Shown here one piece after another: positions 54,548-61,652 of a DNA stretch of 64,000 bases. Position 1 is the first letter of the stretch. Every line of letters begins with the position of its first letter. The stretch is from Devosia beringensis (GTDB lineage: Bacteria > Pseudomonadota > Alphaproteobacteria > Rhizobiales > Devosiaceae), in the NCBI RefSeq assembly GCF_014926585.1, contig NZ_CP045422.1, positions 3,688,001-3,752,000 on the forward strand, given 5' to 3'. The notes beneath the pieces are model-generated. The model was given only the letters and a program-made list of their open reading frames with translations. It searched no databases and had not been told where the DNA came from. A program made the translations under genes and the position numbers.

Positions 54548-54751
54548 ATGCACGCGCCAGGAATTTGGGGTATTCTCGTTGTTGCCGTCGTCGTCATCCT
54601 GCTGTTCGGTCGCGGCAAGATCTCCGGCATGATGGGTGAAGTTGCCTCGGGCATCAAAGCCTTCCAGAAGGGCATGAAGGACGACGAGGACAAGCCCGTC
54701 GAGCGGGTAGCCAGCACCGAGCCTGTCCAGCCCGAAAAGAAAGACGTCTAG
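54548..54751 (+). CDS. tatA: Twin-arginine translocase subunit TatA
   Basis: A 67-residue pore-forming subunit of the Tat system. One N-terminal helix ([17 protein letters not shown]) is followed by the conserved [20 protein letters not shown] amphipathic hinge, where G-R/K replaces the usual F-G-x-x-x-L-P, and an acidic tail. ATG 54548 has a short AG-rich upstream (ctagggag). It is the first gene of tatABC. Tat substrates in this window include the binding protein at 18974-20896. Confidence 0.93.
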   Translation: MHAPGIWGILVVAVVVILLFGRGKISGMMGEVASGIKAFQKGMKDDEDKPVERVASTEPVQPEKKDV

Positions 54752-54793
54752 TACGCATCCGCCGGTCGCGCTGTTGCTTTGAGGAATTGATAT

Positions 54794-55651
54794 ATGCTCG
54801 GCTTGGGCTGGACGGAGATGCTGGTGATCGGCGTCATGGCGCTGATTTTCATCGGACCCAAGGACTTGCCGGTGGTGATGAGCCGCGTCGGCAAGATCAT
54901 TGGCCAGCTCAGGCGCATGGGCAGTGAGTTCCAGCGTGAGATCAACAAGACGACCGGCCTCGACGAGGTGCGCAATCTGCGCAATTCCATAACCTCTCCT
55001 CTCAAGAAATCGGCTGACGAAATCCGCAAGGAATTCAATGCGATGACCCCGACGGGCGCCAAGCCTTCCGGCGTTATCAAGCCGACCAATCCGGCGGCCG
55101 AGAGCGTGGTTGACGAGATCAAGGCCAAGGCGGGCATGACAGCGGCTGCAGTCCCCCTGACCGCCGACGAGGCCGCCAAGGCGGCAGGCTTCAAACCCGC
55201 GGGACCGGCGCCGACGACTTCCACGGCGACTGTCGCCAAGCCGGTCGCTGCCGCGACAAAGAAGGCGCCAGCCAAGGCCAAGGCACCTGCCAAGGCCAAG
55301 GCCGCGCCGACAAGCCCGGTTGTAACCACAGACCTGGCACCCATTTCCGCCGACGTCGCCAAGCCTGCAGCAGCAAGCAAGCCTGTCGCGGCAAGCAAGC
55401 CGGTCAAACCCGCTGCCGCAAAGTCGGCTGTGTCGAAAACTGCGGCTGTGAAGAAGGCCGCCGTAGCCAAGCCTGTGGGCTCCAAGCCCGCACCGGTCAA
55501 AGCCTCTATGGCCAAGCCCTCAGCGGATGCAGCCGTGGTCCCAGCATCGGTCAAGGCACCTGTTGCCAAGCCGGCGGCCAGCAAGCGTGCAGCAGCAAGA
55601 CCAACGTCAGAGACAGCCACAACCACTGCCGACAAGGCCGGGGATAACTAA
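54794..55651 (+). CDS. tatB: Twin-arginine translocase subunit TatB
   Basis: A 285-residue TatB. The conserved part comprises LGLGWTEMLVIGVMALIFIG (helix) and PKDLPVVMSRVGKIIGQLRR, with the substrate-contacting amphipathic helix following. TatB typically has 170-200 residues. Here about 155 extra C-terminal residues are low-complexity Ala/Lys/Pro/Val (KKAPAKAKAPAKAKAAPTSP), similar to histone H1-like tails. TatB works with TatC as the receptor for twin-arginine signals. It lies 42 bases after tatA and two bases before tatC. Confidence 0.93.
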   Translation: MLGLGWTEMLVIGVMALIFIGPKDLPVVMSRVGKIIGQLRRMGSEFQREINKTTGLDEVRNLRNSITSPLKKSADEIRKEFNAMTPTGAKPSGVIKPTNPAAESVVDEIKAKAGMTAAAVPLTADEAAKAAGFKPAGPAPTTSTATVAKPVAAATKKAPAKAKAPAKAKAAPTSPVVTTDLAPISADVAKPAAASKPVAASKPVKPAAAKSAVSKTAAVKKAAVAKPVGSKPAPVKASMAKPSADAAVVPASVKAPVAKPAASKRAAARPTSETATTTADKAGDN

Positions 55652-55653
55652 GC

Positions 55654-56472
55654 ATGGCCGATCTCAAGCAGATTGAAGACAACAGCGCCGAAAAACCCGA
55701 TGAGCTGGCCGGCAGCGAAGCCCCGCTGCTCGAGCATCTGGTAGAGCTGCGCAAGCGGCTGATCTATTCAGCGATCACCATTGTCGTGCTTATGGCGTTC
55801 TGTTTCATTTTCGCCAGCACAATCTATGACTGGCTGCTGATCCCCTACAAGAGCGCGGTTCCCGACACCAAGCTGATCTTTACGGCGCCGCAGGAGCTGT
55901 TCTTTACCTATTTGAACGTGGCGCTGTTTGGTGCCATTTTCCTTGGCTTCCCGATCGTCGCCAGCCAGATCTACATGTTCGTGGCGCCTGGCCTCTACAA
56001 GCATGAACGCAAGGCGTTCATTCCCTATCTGATTGCTACGCCGGTATTTTTCGTAGCCGGAGCGGCCTTGGTCTATCTGGTCGTGCTGCCTATGGCGCTG
56101 CACTTTTTTGCCGGGATGCAGACCGAAGACATCGAGATGATGACCCAGGTAAGCGAGTATCTCGGCCTGGCAATGCTGCTAATTCTGGCCTTTGGTATCT
56201 GTTTCCAGTTGCCCGTCGTACTGACGCTGCTGGCGCAGATCGATCTGGTTCATGTCGACATGCTCAAGGCCGGCCGGCGCTACGCGATCGTGGGCATCCT
56301 GATCTTTGCCGCGTTCATCACGCCACCCGATCCGATCTCCCAGATCGGCCTTGCTGTGCCCATGTACCTGCTCTACGAACTCTCGATTATCTCCGTCCGG
56401 ATGGTCGAGCGCCGCCGTGCAGCCAGTCTTGCGGCGCAGGATGCGGAAGCTGCCAGTTCATCGTCCGACTAG
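55654..56472 (+). CDS. tatC: Twin-arginine translocase subunit TatC
   Basis: A 272-residue polytopic receptor for twin-arginine signal peptides. It opens with the signature LLEHLVELRKRLIYSAI containing the conserved Glu, and has six helices. Conserved blocks are PQELFFTYLNVALFGAIFLG with the TatB-contact region, FIPYLIATPVFFVAGAALVY and FIAAFITPPDPISQIGLAVP-like C-terminal segments (here FAAFITPPDPISQIGLAVPM). It completes the tatABC operon; serS follows after 111 bases. Confidence 0.96.
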   Translation: MADLKQIEDNSAEKPDELAGSEAPLLEHLVELRKRLIYSAITIVVLMAFCFIFASTIYDWLLIPYKSAVPDTKLIFTAPQELFFTYLNVALFGAIFLGFPIVASQIYMFVAPGLYKHERKAFIPYLIATPVFFVAGAALVYLVVLPMALHFFAGMQTEDIEMMTQVSEYLGLAMLLILAFGICFQLPVVLTLLAQIDLVHVDMLKAGRRYAIVGILIFAAFITPPDPISQIGLAVPMYLLYELSIISVRMVERRRAASLAAQDAEAASSSSD

Positions 56473-56487
56473 ACCGTCGGCCTGCAA

Positions 56488-56520
56488 CCAGGCCGAGGGG
56501 GAAATTCCCTCGTGGCCTGG
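56488..56520 (+). other. Strong hairpin between tatC and serS
   Basis: CCAGGCC pairs with GGCCTGG, and inside it GAGGG pairs with CCCTC, with a small bulge and a GGAAATT loop. No T-run follows. It may be an mRNA boundary or stability element between the tat and serS cistrons, or part of a serS leader. Confidence 0.45.
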
Positions 56521-56583
56521 CAGGCGCGTCACGAGCAATCTTCAGCCTGTACCAATCAGAGGCGGGCGGTGCCCGTAACAGCC

Positions 56584-57912
56584 ATGTTCGATATCAAGTG
56601 GATCAGAGCCAACGCCGACGTCTTCGATGCTGCCGTCTCGCGGCGCAAGGGGGCTTCCGTCCGTTCGTCCGATCTGCTGGCGATCGACGATCGGCGGCGC
56701 GAGATCATCGGTCGGCTCAATGATGCTCAGGAACAGCGCAATGCGCTGTCCAAGCAGATCGGTCAGGCCAAGGCGCAGAAGGACGACGCCAAGGCGGCCG
56801 AACTGATGGCCGAAGTGGCCCGGCTCAAGGAGTTCATTCCTCAGGGCGAAGCCGATCAGCGTGCCATCGATGCTGAACTGCAGGCTTCGCTGTCGGTCAT
56901 TCCCAACCTGGTATTCGACGACGTGCCCGAGGGCAGCGACGAAACGGACAATGTCGAATATTTCGGCCGCAATGGCACGCCCGAGACGGCGGCCATCCAG
57001 CGCGCGCCCAAGCCGAGCTTCGGCTTTGCGCCCAAAGAGCATTACGAGGTCGGCGTTGCCGCCCGGCTGATGGATTTCGAGACCGCGGCCAAGCTTTCGG
57101 GCAGCCGCTTTGTCGTGCTCAAGGGCGAAGTTGCCCGGCTCGAACGCGCGCTCGGCCAGTTCATGCTCGATCTGCACACGACCGAGCACGGCTATCTCGA
57201 AGTGCAGCCGCCGCTGCTGGTCAAGGACGATGCGCTGTTCGGCACCAACCAGCTGCCGAAGTTCGAGGAAGACCTGTTCTTCACGCCGCATGGCGAGGGG
57301 CGTCTGGCGTTAATCCCGACCGCCGAAGTGCCGCTGACCAATATGGTGCGCGAATCCATCCTGGCGGAAGAAGAGCTGCCACTGCGCATGACCGCTCTGA
57401 CGCCCTGCTTCCGTTCGGAAGCTGGGTCAGCCGGCCGCGACACGCGCGGCATGTTGCGCCAGCACCAGTTCAACAAGGTGGAGATGGTCTCCATCACCAC
57501 GCCGGAAACCGCTGCCGACGAGCATGAGCGCATGTTGACCTGTGCCGAGGCCGTGCTGCAGAAGCTGGGCCTGCATTACCGCGTCATGCATCTATGCACC
57601 GGGGATACCGGCTTTGGCGCCCGCCGCACCTATGACCTGGAAGTCTGGCTGCCGGGCCAGGACACCTATCGCGAAATCTCCTCGGTCTCGGTCTGTGGCG
57701 ATTTCCAGGCCCGGCGCATGGAGGCCCGCTATCGCCCTGCCGGCGACAAGCAGGCGCCGCGCTATGTCCATACGCTCAATGGCTCGGGGACCGCGGTCGG
57801 GCGCTGCCTGATCGCCGTGCTGGAAAACTACCAGCAGGAGGATGGCACCGTGCTGGTGCCCGACGTGCTGCAGCCCTATATGGGCGGTCTCAAGTCCATC
57901 GGCGGCCATTGA
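56584..57912 (+). CDS. serS: Seryl-tRNA synthetase
   Basis: A 442-residue class II synthetase that charges tRNA-Ser (and tRNA-Sec where present). The N-terminal coiled-coil arm spans about residues 30-100 ([20 protein letters not shown]). The catalytic domain has motif 2 [20 protein letters not shown] and motif 3 [23 protein letters not shown] 56584 begins [14 protein letters not shown], the standard SerRS start; the ORF open to 56512 covers the hairpin region. The TGA overlaps the surE ATG. Confidence 0.97.
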   Translation: MFDIKWIRANADVFDAAVSRRKGASVRSSDLLAIDDRRREIIGRLNDAQEQRNALSKQIGQAKAQKDDAKAAELMAEVARLKEFIPQGEADQRAIDAELQASLSVIPNLVFDDVPEGSDETDNVEYFGRNGTPETAAIQRAPKPSFGFAPKEHYEVGVAARLMDFETAAKLSGSRFVVLKGEVARLERALGQFMLDLHTTEHGYLEVQPPLLVKDDALFGTNQLPKFEEDLFFTPHGEGRLALIPTAEVPLTNMVRESILAEEELPLRMTALTPCFRSEAGSAGRDTRGMLRQHQFNKVEMVSITTPETAADEHERMLTCAEAVLQKLGLHYRVMHLCTGDTGFGARRTYDLEVWLPGQDTYREISSVSVCGDFQARRMEARYRPAGDKQAPRYVHTLNGSGTAVGRCLIAVLENYQQEDGTVLVPDVLQPYMGGLKSIGGH

Positions 57913-58679
57913 TGAGCCTGCGCATCCTCATCACCAATGACGATGGTGTGGATGCGCCTGGCATCGCCATCATGGCCGATATTGCCCGGGCGCTCAGCGA
58001 TGACGTCTGGATCGTGGCGCCTGATGGCAATCAGTCCGGGGCAGGGCACCGCCTCAGCTTCGGTCACGAACTTACAATCGAAACCCGCGATGCCCGCACG
58101 TTTGCCGTGGTGGGCGGCTCGCCCGCTGATTGCGTCGTTGCCGGCATGACCCATCTCCTGGGTGACAGGCCCGCCGACGTTGTGCTTTCGGGCGTCAATG
58201 CCGGCCAGAATCTGGGCGACATCGTCAACTGTTCAGGCACGGCTGCCGGCGCCCGCGAAGGCGCCATGCAAGGCGCCATCGGCATCGCCATGAGCCAGGG
58301 CGTGGACTATGAGGTCAGCCGCGACGTCGACTGGTCCAATGCCAGGACCCATGGCTTGGCTACCGCGCGGGCCATCATCGCCGCCGCAGACGGAAGGGGG
58401 CACTATTACAACGTCAACTTCCCGTTCTGCGACCCGGCGGTCACCAAGGGTATCGCGGTTGTCCCGCTGCAGCGCTTCTCGCGCTCGCCGTTTCGCTATT
58501 ATGCCAGTGACAATCCGGGCAAATTCTTCGTTGCCATCCCCGAGACGCCGCTGCCGCTGGATCGGGGTGCCGATTTCGAGAGCCTGCGCCGCGACTTCTA
58601 TGTGACGGTGACGCCGCTGATGCTGCAGCAGACCGATATGGCCCTGGCTGAGCGGCTCAATGGCAGTCTCAGCCTCTAG
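57912..58679 (+). CDS. surE: 5'-nucleotidase SurE
   Basis: A 255-residue survival protein with 5'/3'-nucleotidase activity. The metal site ITNDDGVDAPGI lies at the N-terminus. Further family blocks are VVAPDGNQSGAGHRLSF-like (here WIVAPDGNQSGAGHRLSFGH), GSPADCV, LSGVNAGQNLGDI and CSGTAAGAREGAM. ATG 57912 overlaps the serS stop. In many proteobacteria pcm follows surE; here the next gene is the LysM/M23 lipoprotein, with no pcm between. Confidence 0.96.
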   Translation: MSLRILITNDDGVDAPGIAIMADIARALSDDVWIVAPDGNQSGAGHRLSFGHELTIETRDARTFAVVGGSPADCVVAGMTHLLGDRPADVVLSGVNAGQNLGDIVNCSGTAAGAREGAMQGAIGIAMSQGVDYEVSRDVDWSNARTHGLATARAIIAAADGRGHYYNVNFPFCDPAVTKGIAVVPLQRFSRSPFRYYASDNPGKFFVAIPETPLPLDRGADFESLRRDFYVTVTPLMLQQTDMALAERLNGSLSL

Positions 58680-58846
58680 GGTTTTATCGGCGCCAGCAGG
58701 CTTTTGCACAGCCCCAAGGTCTTAACCTTACCCAATCCGGAATCGGGTGGGTGCGTTTTTGCTCAAATCGCATCGGCTTTAAACTCATCTTTACCTTACC
58801 GGCCTAGTCTCAAAGTCGTGTTGAGTACCTGCGTACGAGTAAGCTG

Positions 58847-60100
58847 ATGAGTATCCGCGTATCCCGCCGGGCACCTAAAAGTGCCGTTGCGATGGCTGGC
58901 CTTCTGATTGCTGCCGTTGCCCTGTCCGGATGTTCCAGTCTGGGGAGTCGCGCCTTTGGCGACCCTACCACGACCGGCTCTCTGCCGCAGGCCGCTCCCC
59001 AATCCTACAGTCAGCCCATGCCCAGCAGCCTTGGGGCACCGCAGAACATGGTGGCTGAAGCTCAATTTGTGCCACCGGCCAATGTCGGTGGAATGGGGCA
59101 GCCACAGGCGGTGCAGCCGCTGTGGGGCCAGCCGGCGCAGACCGCCTATAGCCAGCCCGCGCCGCTGGCCAACGGCGGATCCATACCGACCGTGCAGTCG
59201 CAAACTCTACCCGCTTTGAGCAATTCGCCCCAGGGATCCGTTCCAGCCATGCAAGCCCAGCCCGCCTTCGCGTCAGCGACCATGCCCTCTCCCGCCGCCC
59301 TTGGCAGCATGCCGACCAACAGTGCCGTGCCGACCCTGGCATCGACTACGCCGACGCCGCCCGCTGGCGGCGGCACGTTCAGCCACACCATTGCCAGCGG
59401 CGAGTCGCTGTACACCATTGCGCGTCGCTATGAGGTGACCACGCAGTCGCTGGTGCAGGCCAATAATCTGGAATCGCCCGACAAGATCGTGGTTGGCCAG
59501 AAGATCATCATTCCCGGCCGTTCGGACCTGCTGATCACCAAGGGCCAGTCGACGCAAACTGCTTCGGCAGGCGCCGTCAGTGCTCCGGCACCTGCCCAGC
59601 AGACCCTGCCGACTGCCGCTCCCAACGCCTTGCAGGCCGGCACGGTACCGGCTGCAAGGCCGGCGCCTGCTGTTGCAGCACCGGTTGCGGTAGCCACGGC
59701 GCCCGCACCAGTCGCAGAGCCTGCAATGTCAGGCAGTGACAAGTTCCGTTGGCCGGTCAGCGGCCGGGTGCTTGTGGATTTTGCCGCCTCCAAGGGCACC
59801 GGCATCAATATCGAAGCTGCCGAGGGCTCCTCGGTGAAGGCTGCCGAAAACGGCACCGTCATCTATGTCGGCTCGGGCGTCGAGGGCTATGGCAACCTCG
59901 TCCTGATCCGCCATCCCAATGGCTACGTCTCCGCCTATGCCCATCTAGGGGCGATGAACGTGGCCAAGGGCGCCAATGTCAATCGTGGCGATACCATCGG
60001 CGCTGCCGGGCAGACTGGCTCGGTGACCAAGCCGCAACTGCACTTTGAACTGCGCAAGGGCGCGACCCCGGTTGATCCGGTGCCGCTGCTGGCCAGCTGA
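58847..60100 (+). CDS. NlpD-like lipoprotein with LysM and degenerate M23 peptidase domains
   Basis: A 417-residue envelope lipoprotein: signal peptide with lipobox LSGC (Cys29), a Pro/Gln/Ala-rich linker, one LysM domain (about 177-222, SHTIASGESLYTIARRYEVT) binding peptidoglycan, and a C-terminal M23/LytM domain (about 300-417). The LytM metal motif is incomplete: the first His before Asp is missing (LVDFAASKGTGINIEA), and the last motif reads LHFEL instead of H-x-H. As with NlpD/EnvC, it is therefore probably an activator of amidases in cell separation and not itself a peptidase (inference). A good terminator follows. Confidence 0.9.
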   Translation: MSIRVSRRAPKSAVAMAGLLIAAVALSGCSSLGSRAFGDPTTTGSLPQAAPQSYSQPMPSSLGAPQNMVAEAQFVPPANVGGMGQPQAVQPLWGQPAQTAYSQPAPLANGGSIPTVQSQTLPALSNSPQGSVPAMQAQPAFASATMPSPAALGSMPTNSAVPTLASTTPTPPAGGGTFSHTIASGESLYTIARRYEVTTQSLVQANNLESPDKIVVGQKIIIPGRSDLLITKGQSTQTASAGAVSAPAPAQQTLPTAAPNALQAGTVPAARPAPAVAAPVAVATAPAPVAEPAMSGSDKFRWPVSGRVLVDFAASKGTGINIEAAEGSSVKAAENGTVIYVGSGVEGYGNLVLIRHPNGYVSAYAHLGAMNVAKGANVNRGDTIGAAGQTGSVTKPQLHFELRKGATPVDPVPLLAS

Positions 60101-60120
60101 CACCGTCTCCTCCTGGTAAG

Positions 60121-60146
60121 ACCCCCGCCACACCGGCGGGGGTTTT
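60121..60146 (+). terminator. Rho-independent terminator after the NlpD-like gene
   Basis: An 8-bp stem CCCCCGCC/GGCGGGGG with an ACACC loop (60122-60142), followed by TTTT. It lies 20 bases after the stop codon, just before the end of the convergent DUF815 gene. Confidence 0.85.
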
Positions 60147-60149
60147 GCC

Positions 60150-61031
60150 TTATGGGGCGGCCTTGCCCATTTCGCCGGCCAGTGTGCGCACCAGCTGGAT
60201 GGCGACCCGCCCTGATCGTGCGCCGCGCGTCGCGGCCCATTCGATGGCGCGAGCCTGCAATTCGGCGGCATCAATCTCCAGGCCACAGTGGCGCGCATAG
60301 CCGGTGACCATGCTGAGATAGGTCGGCTGATCGCAATTGTGAAAACCCAGCCAGAGGCCAAAGCGGTCCGAGAGCGAGACCTTTTCCTCGACGGCTTCGC
60401 CGGGATTGATGGCCGTCGAGCGCTCGTTCTCGATCATGTCGCGCGGCATCAGATGGCGGCGGTTGGAGGTGGCATAGAACAGCACATTGTCGGGGCGCCC
60501 CTCCAGCCCGCCATCGAGAATGGTCTTGAGCGACTTGTAGCTGGTCTCCCCATTGTCAAAGCTCAGATCGTCACAGAACACCACGAAGCGCGCCGGCTCG
60601 TGAGCAATTCGACGCATCAGGGCAGGGAGGGTCTCGAGGTCTTCCCTGGCGATCTCGATTAGCACCAGGCGGTCAAAGCCTTCGCTGCTGCGTTCCAGGA
60701 TATCGCCATGGATGGCCTTGACGAGGGAACTCTTGCCCATGCCGCGGGCGCCCCAGAGCAGCGCATTGTTGGCGCCGTGCCCGCGGGCGAACTGCTCGGT
60801 ATTGCGCAGCAGGATGTCCTGCACGGCGTCGATGCCCTTGAGCATGGCCAGCGGCACGCGGCTGACCTCTGCCACCGGATGGAGGGCGCCCGAATCGCCG
60901 TCCCAGTGATAGGCATTGGCGGGGCCCAGCACGGGGGTATTGATCGCGTCGGTAGGAGCCAAGGCCTTCAAGGCATTGGCGATTGCGTCGAGTTTGGCAC
61001 TGATGTCGGCGAGATGGTCTTTGCTCTTCAA
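60150..61031 (-). CDS. DUF815 family AAA-type ATPase
   Basis: A cytoplasmic P-loop ATPase of about 293 residues. Walker A is NALLWGARGMGKSSLVKA, Walker B is RFVVFCDDLSFD, and the segment YATSNRRHLMPRDMIENE is a DUF815 hallmark. The function of the family is not established. Start choice: a TTG at 61031 behind GAGGA gives MKSKDHLADISAKLD and the normal family length; the ATG at 61151 would add 40 residues unlike homologues. It is convergent with the NlpD-like gene and divergent from yajC, a placement common in Hyphomicrobiales. Confidence 0.85.
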   Translation of the reverse strand: MKSKDHLADISAKLDAIANALKALAPTDAINTPVLGPANAYHWDGDSGALHPVAEVSRVPLAMLKGIDAVQDILLRNTEQFARGHGANNALLWGARGMGKSSLVKAIHGDILERSSEGFDRLVLIEIAREDLETLPALMRRIAHEPARFVVFCDDLSFDNGETSYKSLKTILDGGLEGRPDNVLFYATSNRRHLMPRDMIENERSTAINPGEAVEEKVSLSDRFGLWLGFHNCDQPTYLSMVTGYARHCGLEIDAAELQARAIEWAATRGARSGRVAIQLVRTLAGEMGKAAP

Positions 61032-61232
61032 GGCGATTATCCTCAAGCTCGGCGCGGCAATTTGCAGCTCCCGGAATGCCTTTGCAATCACGGGATCGCA
61101 AATGTATAGTCCGCCCGATTTTGATCGGGGCGCAAGTGCAACAAGCCCCACATGCGTCCAGTGGCATCGTGCCGTGCTCTAGCTCGACTGGCGCAGTCCC
61201 TCCCAAACCAAGAAGAAACCAAGGAACTCGCC

Positions 61233-61586
61233 ATGTTTGTAACGCCCGCTTATGCCCAGGCAGCCGGCGCCGCCGCTCCCGCCGGTGGCATGACCGACAT
61301 CTTCATCCAGATGATGCCGATTCTGCTGCTGGTCGTGATCTTCTGGTTCCTGATCTTCCGGCCACAGCAGAAGCGCCTGAAAGCCCAGCAGGCCATGCTG
61401 TCGGCCATTCGTCGCGGCGATACCGTCGTGACCACTGGCGGCATTGTCGGCAAGGTGACCAAGGCCGTTGATGGCGAAGATCTCGAAGTCGAGATCGCTA
61501 CCGGCGTCAAGGTGAAGCTGGTGCGCGGCATGGTCGCGGATGTGCGCAGCAAGGCCGAGCCGGTCAACGACAACAAGCCCGCCTGA
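61233..61586 (+). CDS. yajC: Preprotein translocase accessory subunit YajC
   Basis: A 117-residue small membrane protein associated with SecDF-YidC. The single helix (MMPILLLVVIFWFLIFRP) is followed by the YajC signature QQKRLKAQQAMLSAIRRGD and VVTTGGIVGKVTK. An Ala-rich N-terminus (AYAQAAGAAAPAGG) precedes the helix, as in alphaproteobacterial YajC. ATG 61233 follows AAGGAA. A strong terminator separates it from secDF. Confidence 0.95.
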   Translation: MFVTPAYAQAAGAAAPAGGMTDIFIQMMPILLLVVIFWFLIFRPQQKRLKAQQAMLSAIRRGDTVVTTGGIVGKVTKAVDGEDLEVEIATGVKVKLVRGMVADVRSKAEPVNDNKPA

Positions 61587-61606
61587 TAGCGGCCTGCCAA
61601 TTTTTT

Positions 61607-61633
61607 GCCGGAGCCTAAGGGCTCCGGCTTTTT
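61607..61633 (+). terminator. Rho-independent terminator between yajC and secDF
   Basis: A perfect 9-bp stem GCCGGAGCC/GGCTCCGGC with a TAAG loop, followed by five T. It lies 20 bases after yajC and 19 bases before the secDF start, so yajC and secDF may be only partly co-transcribed. Confidence 0.85.
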
Positions 61634-61652
61634 ACCTTTCAGGACGACTTAA

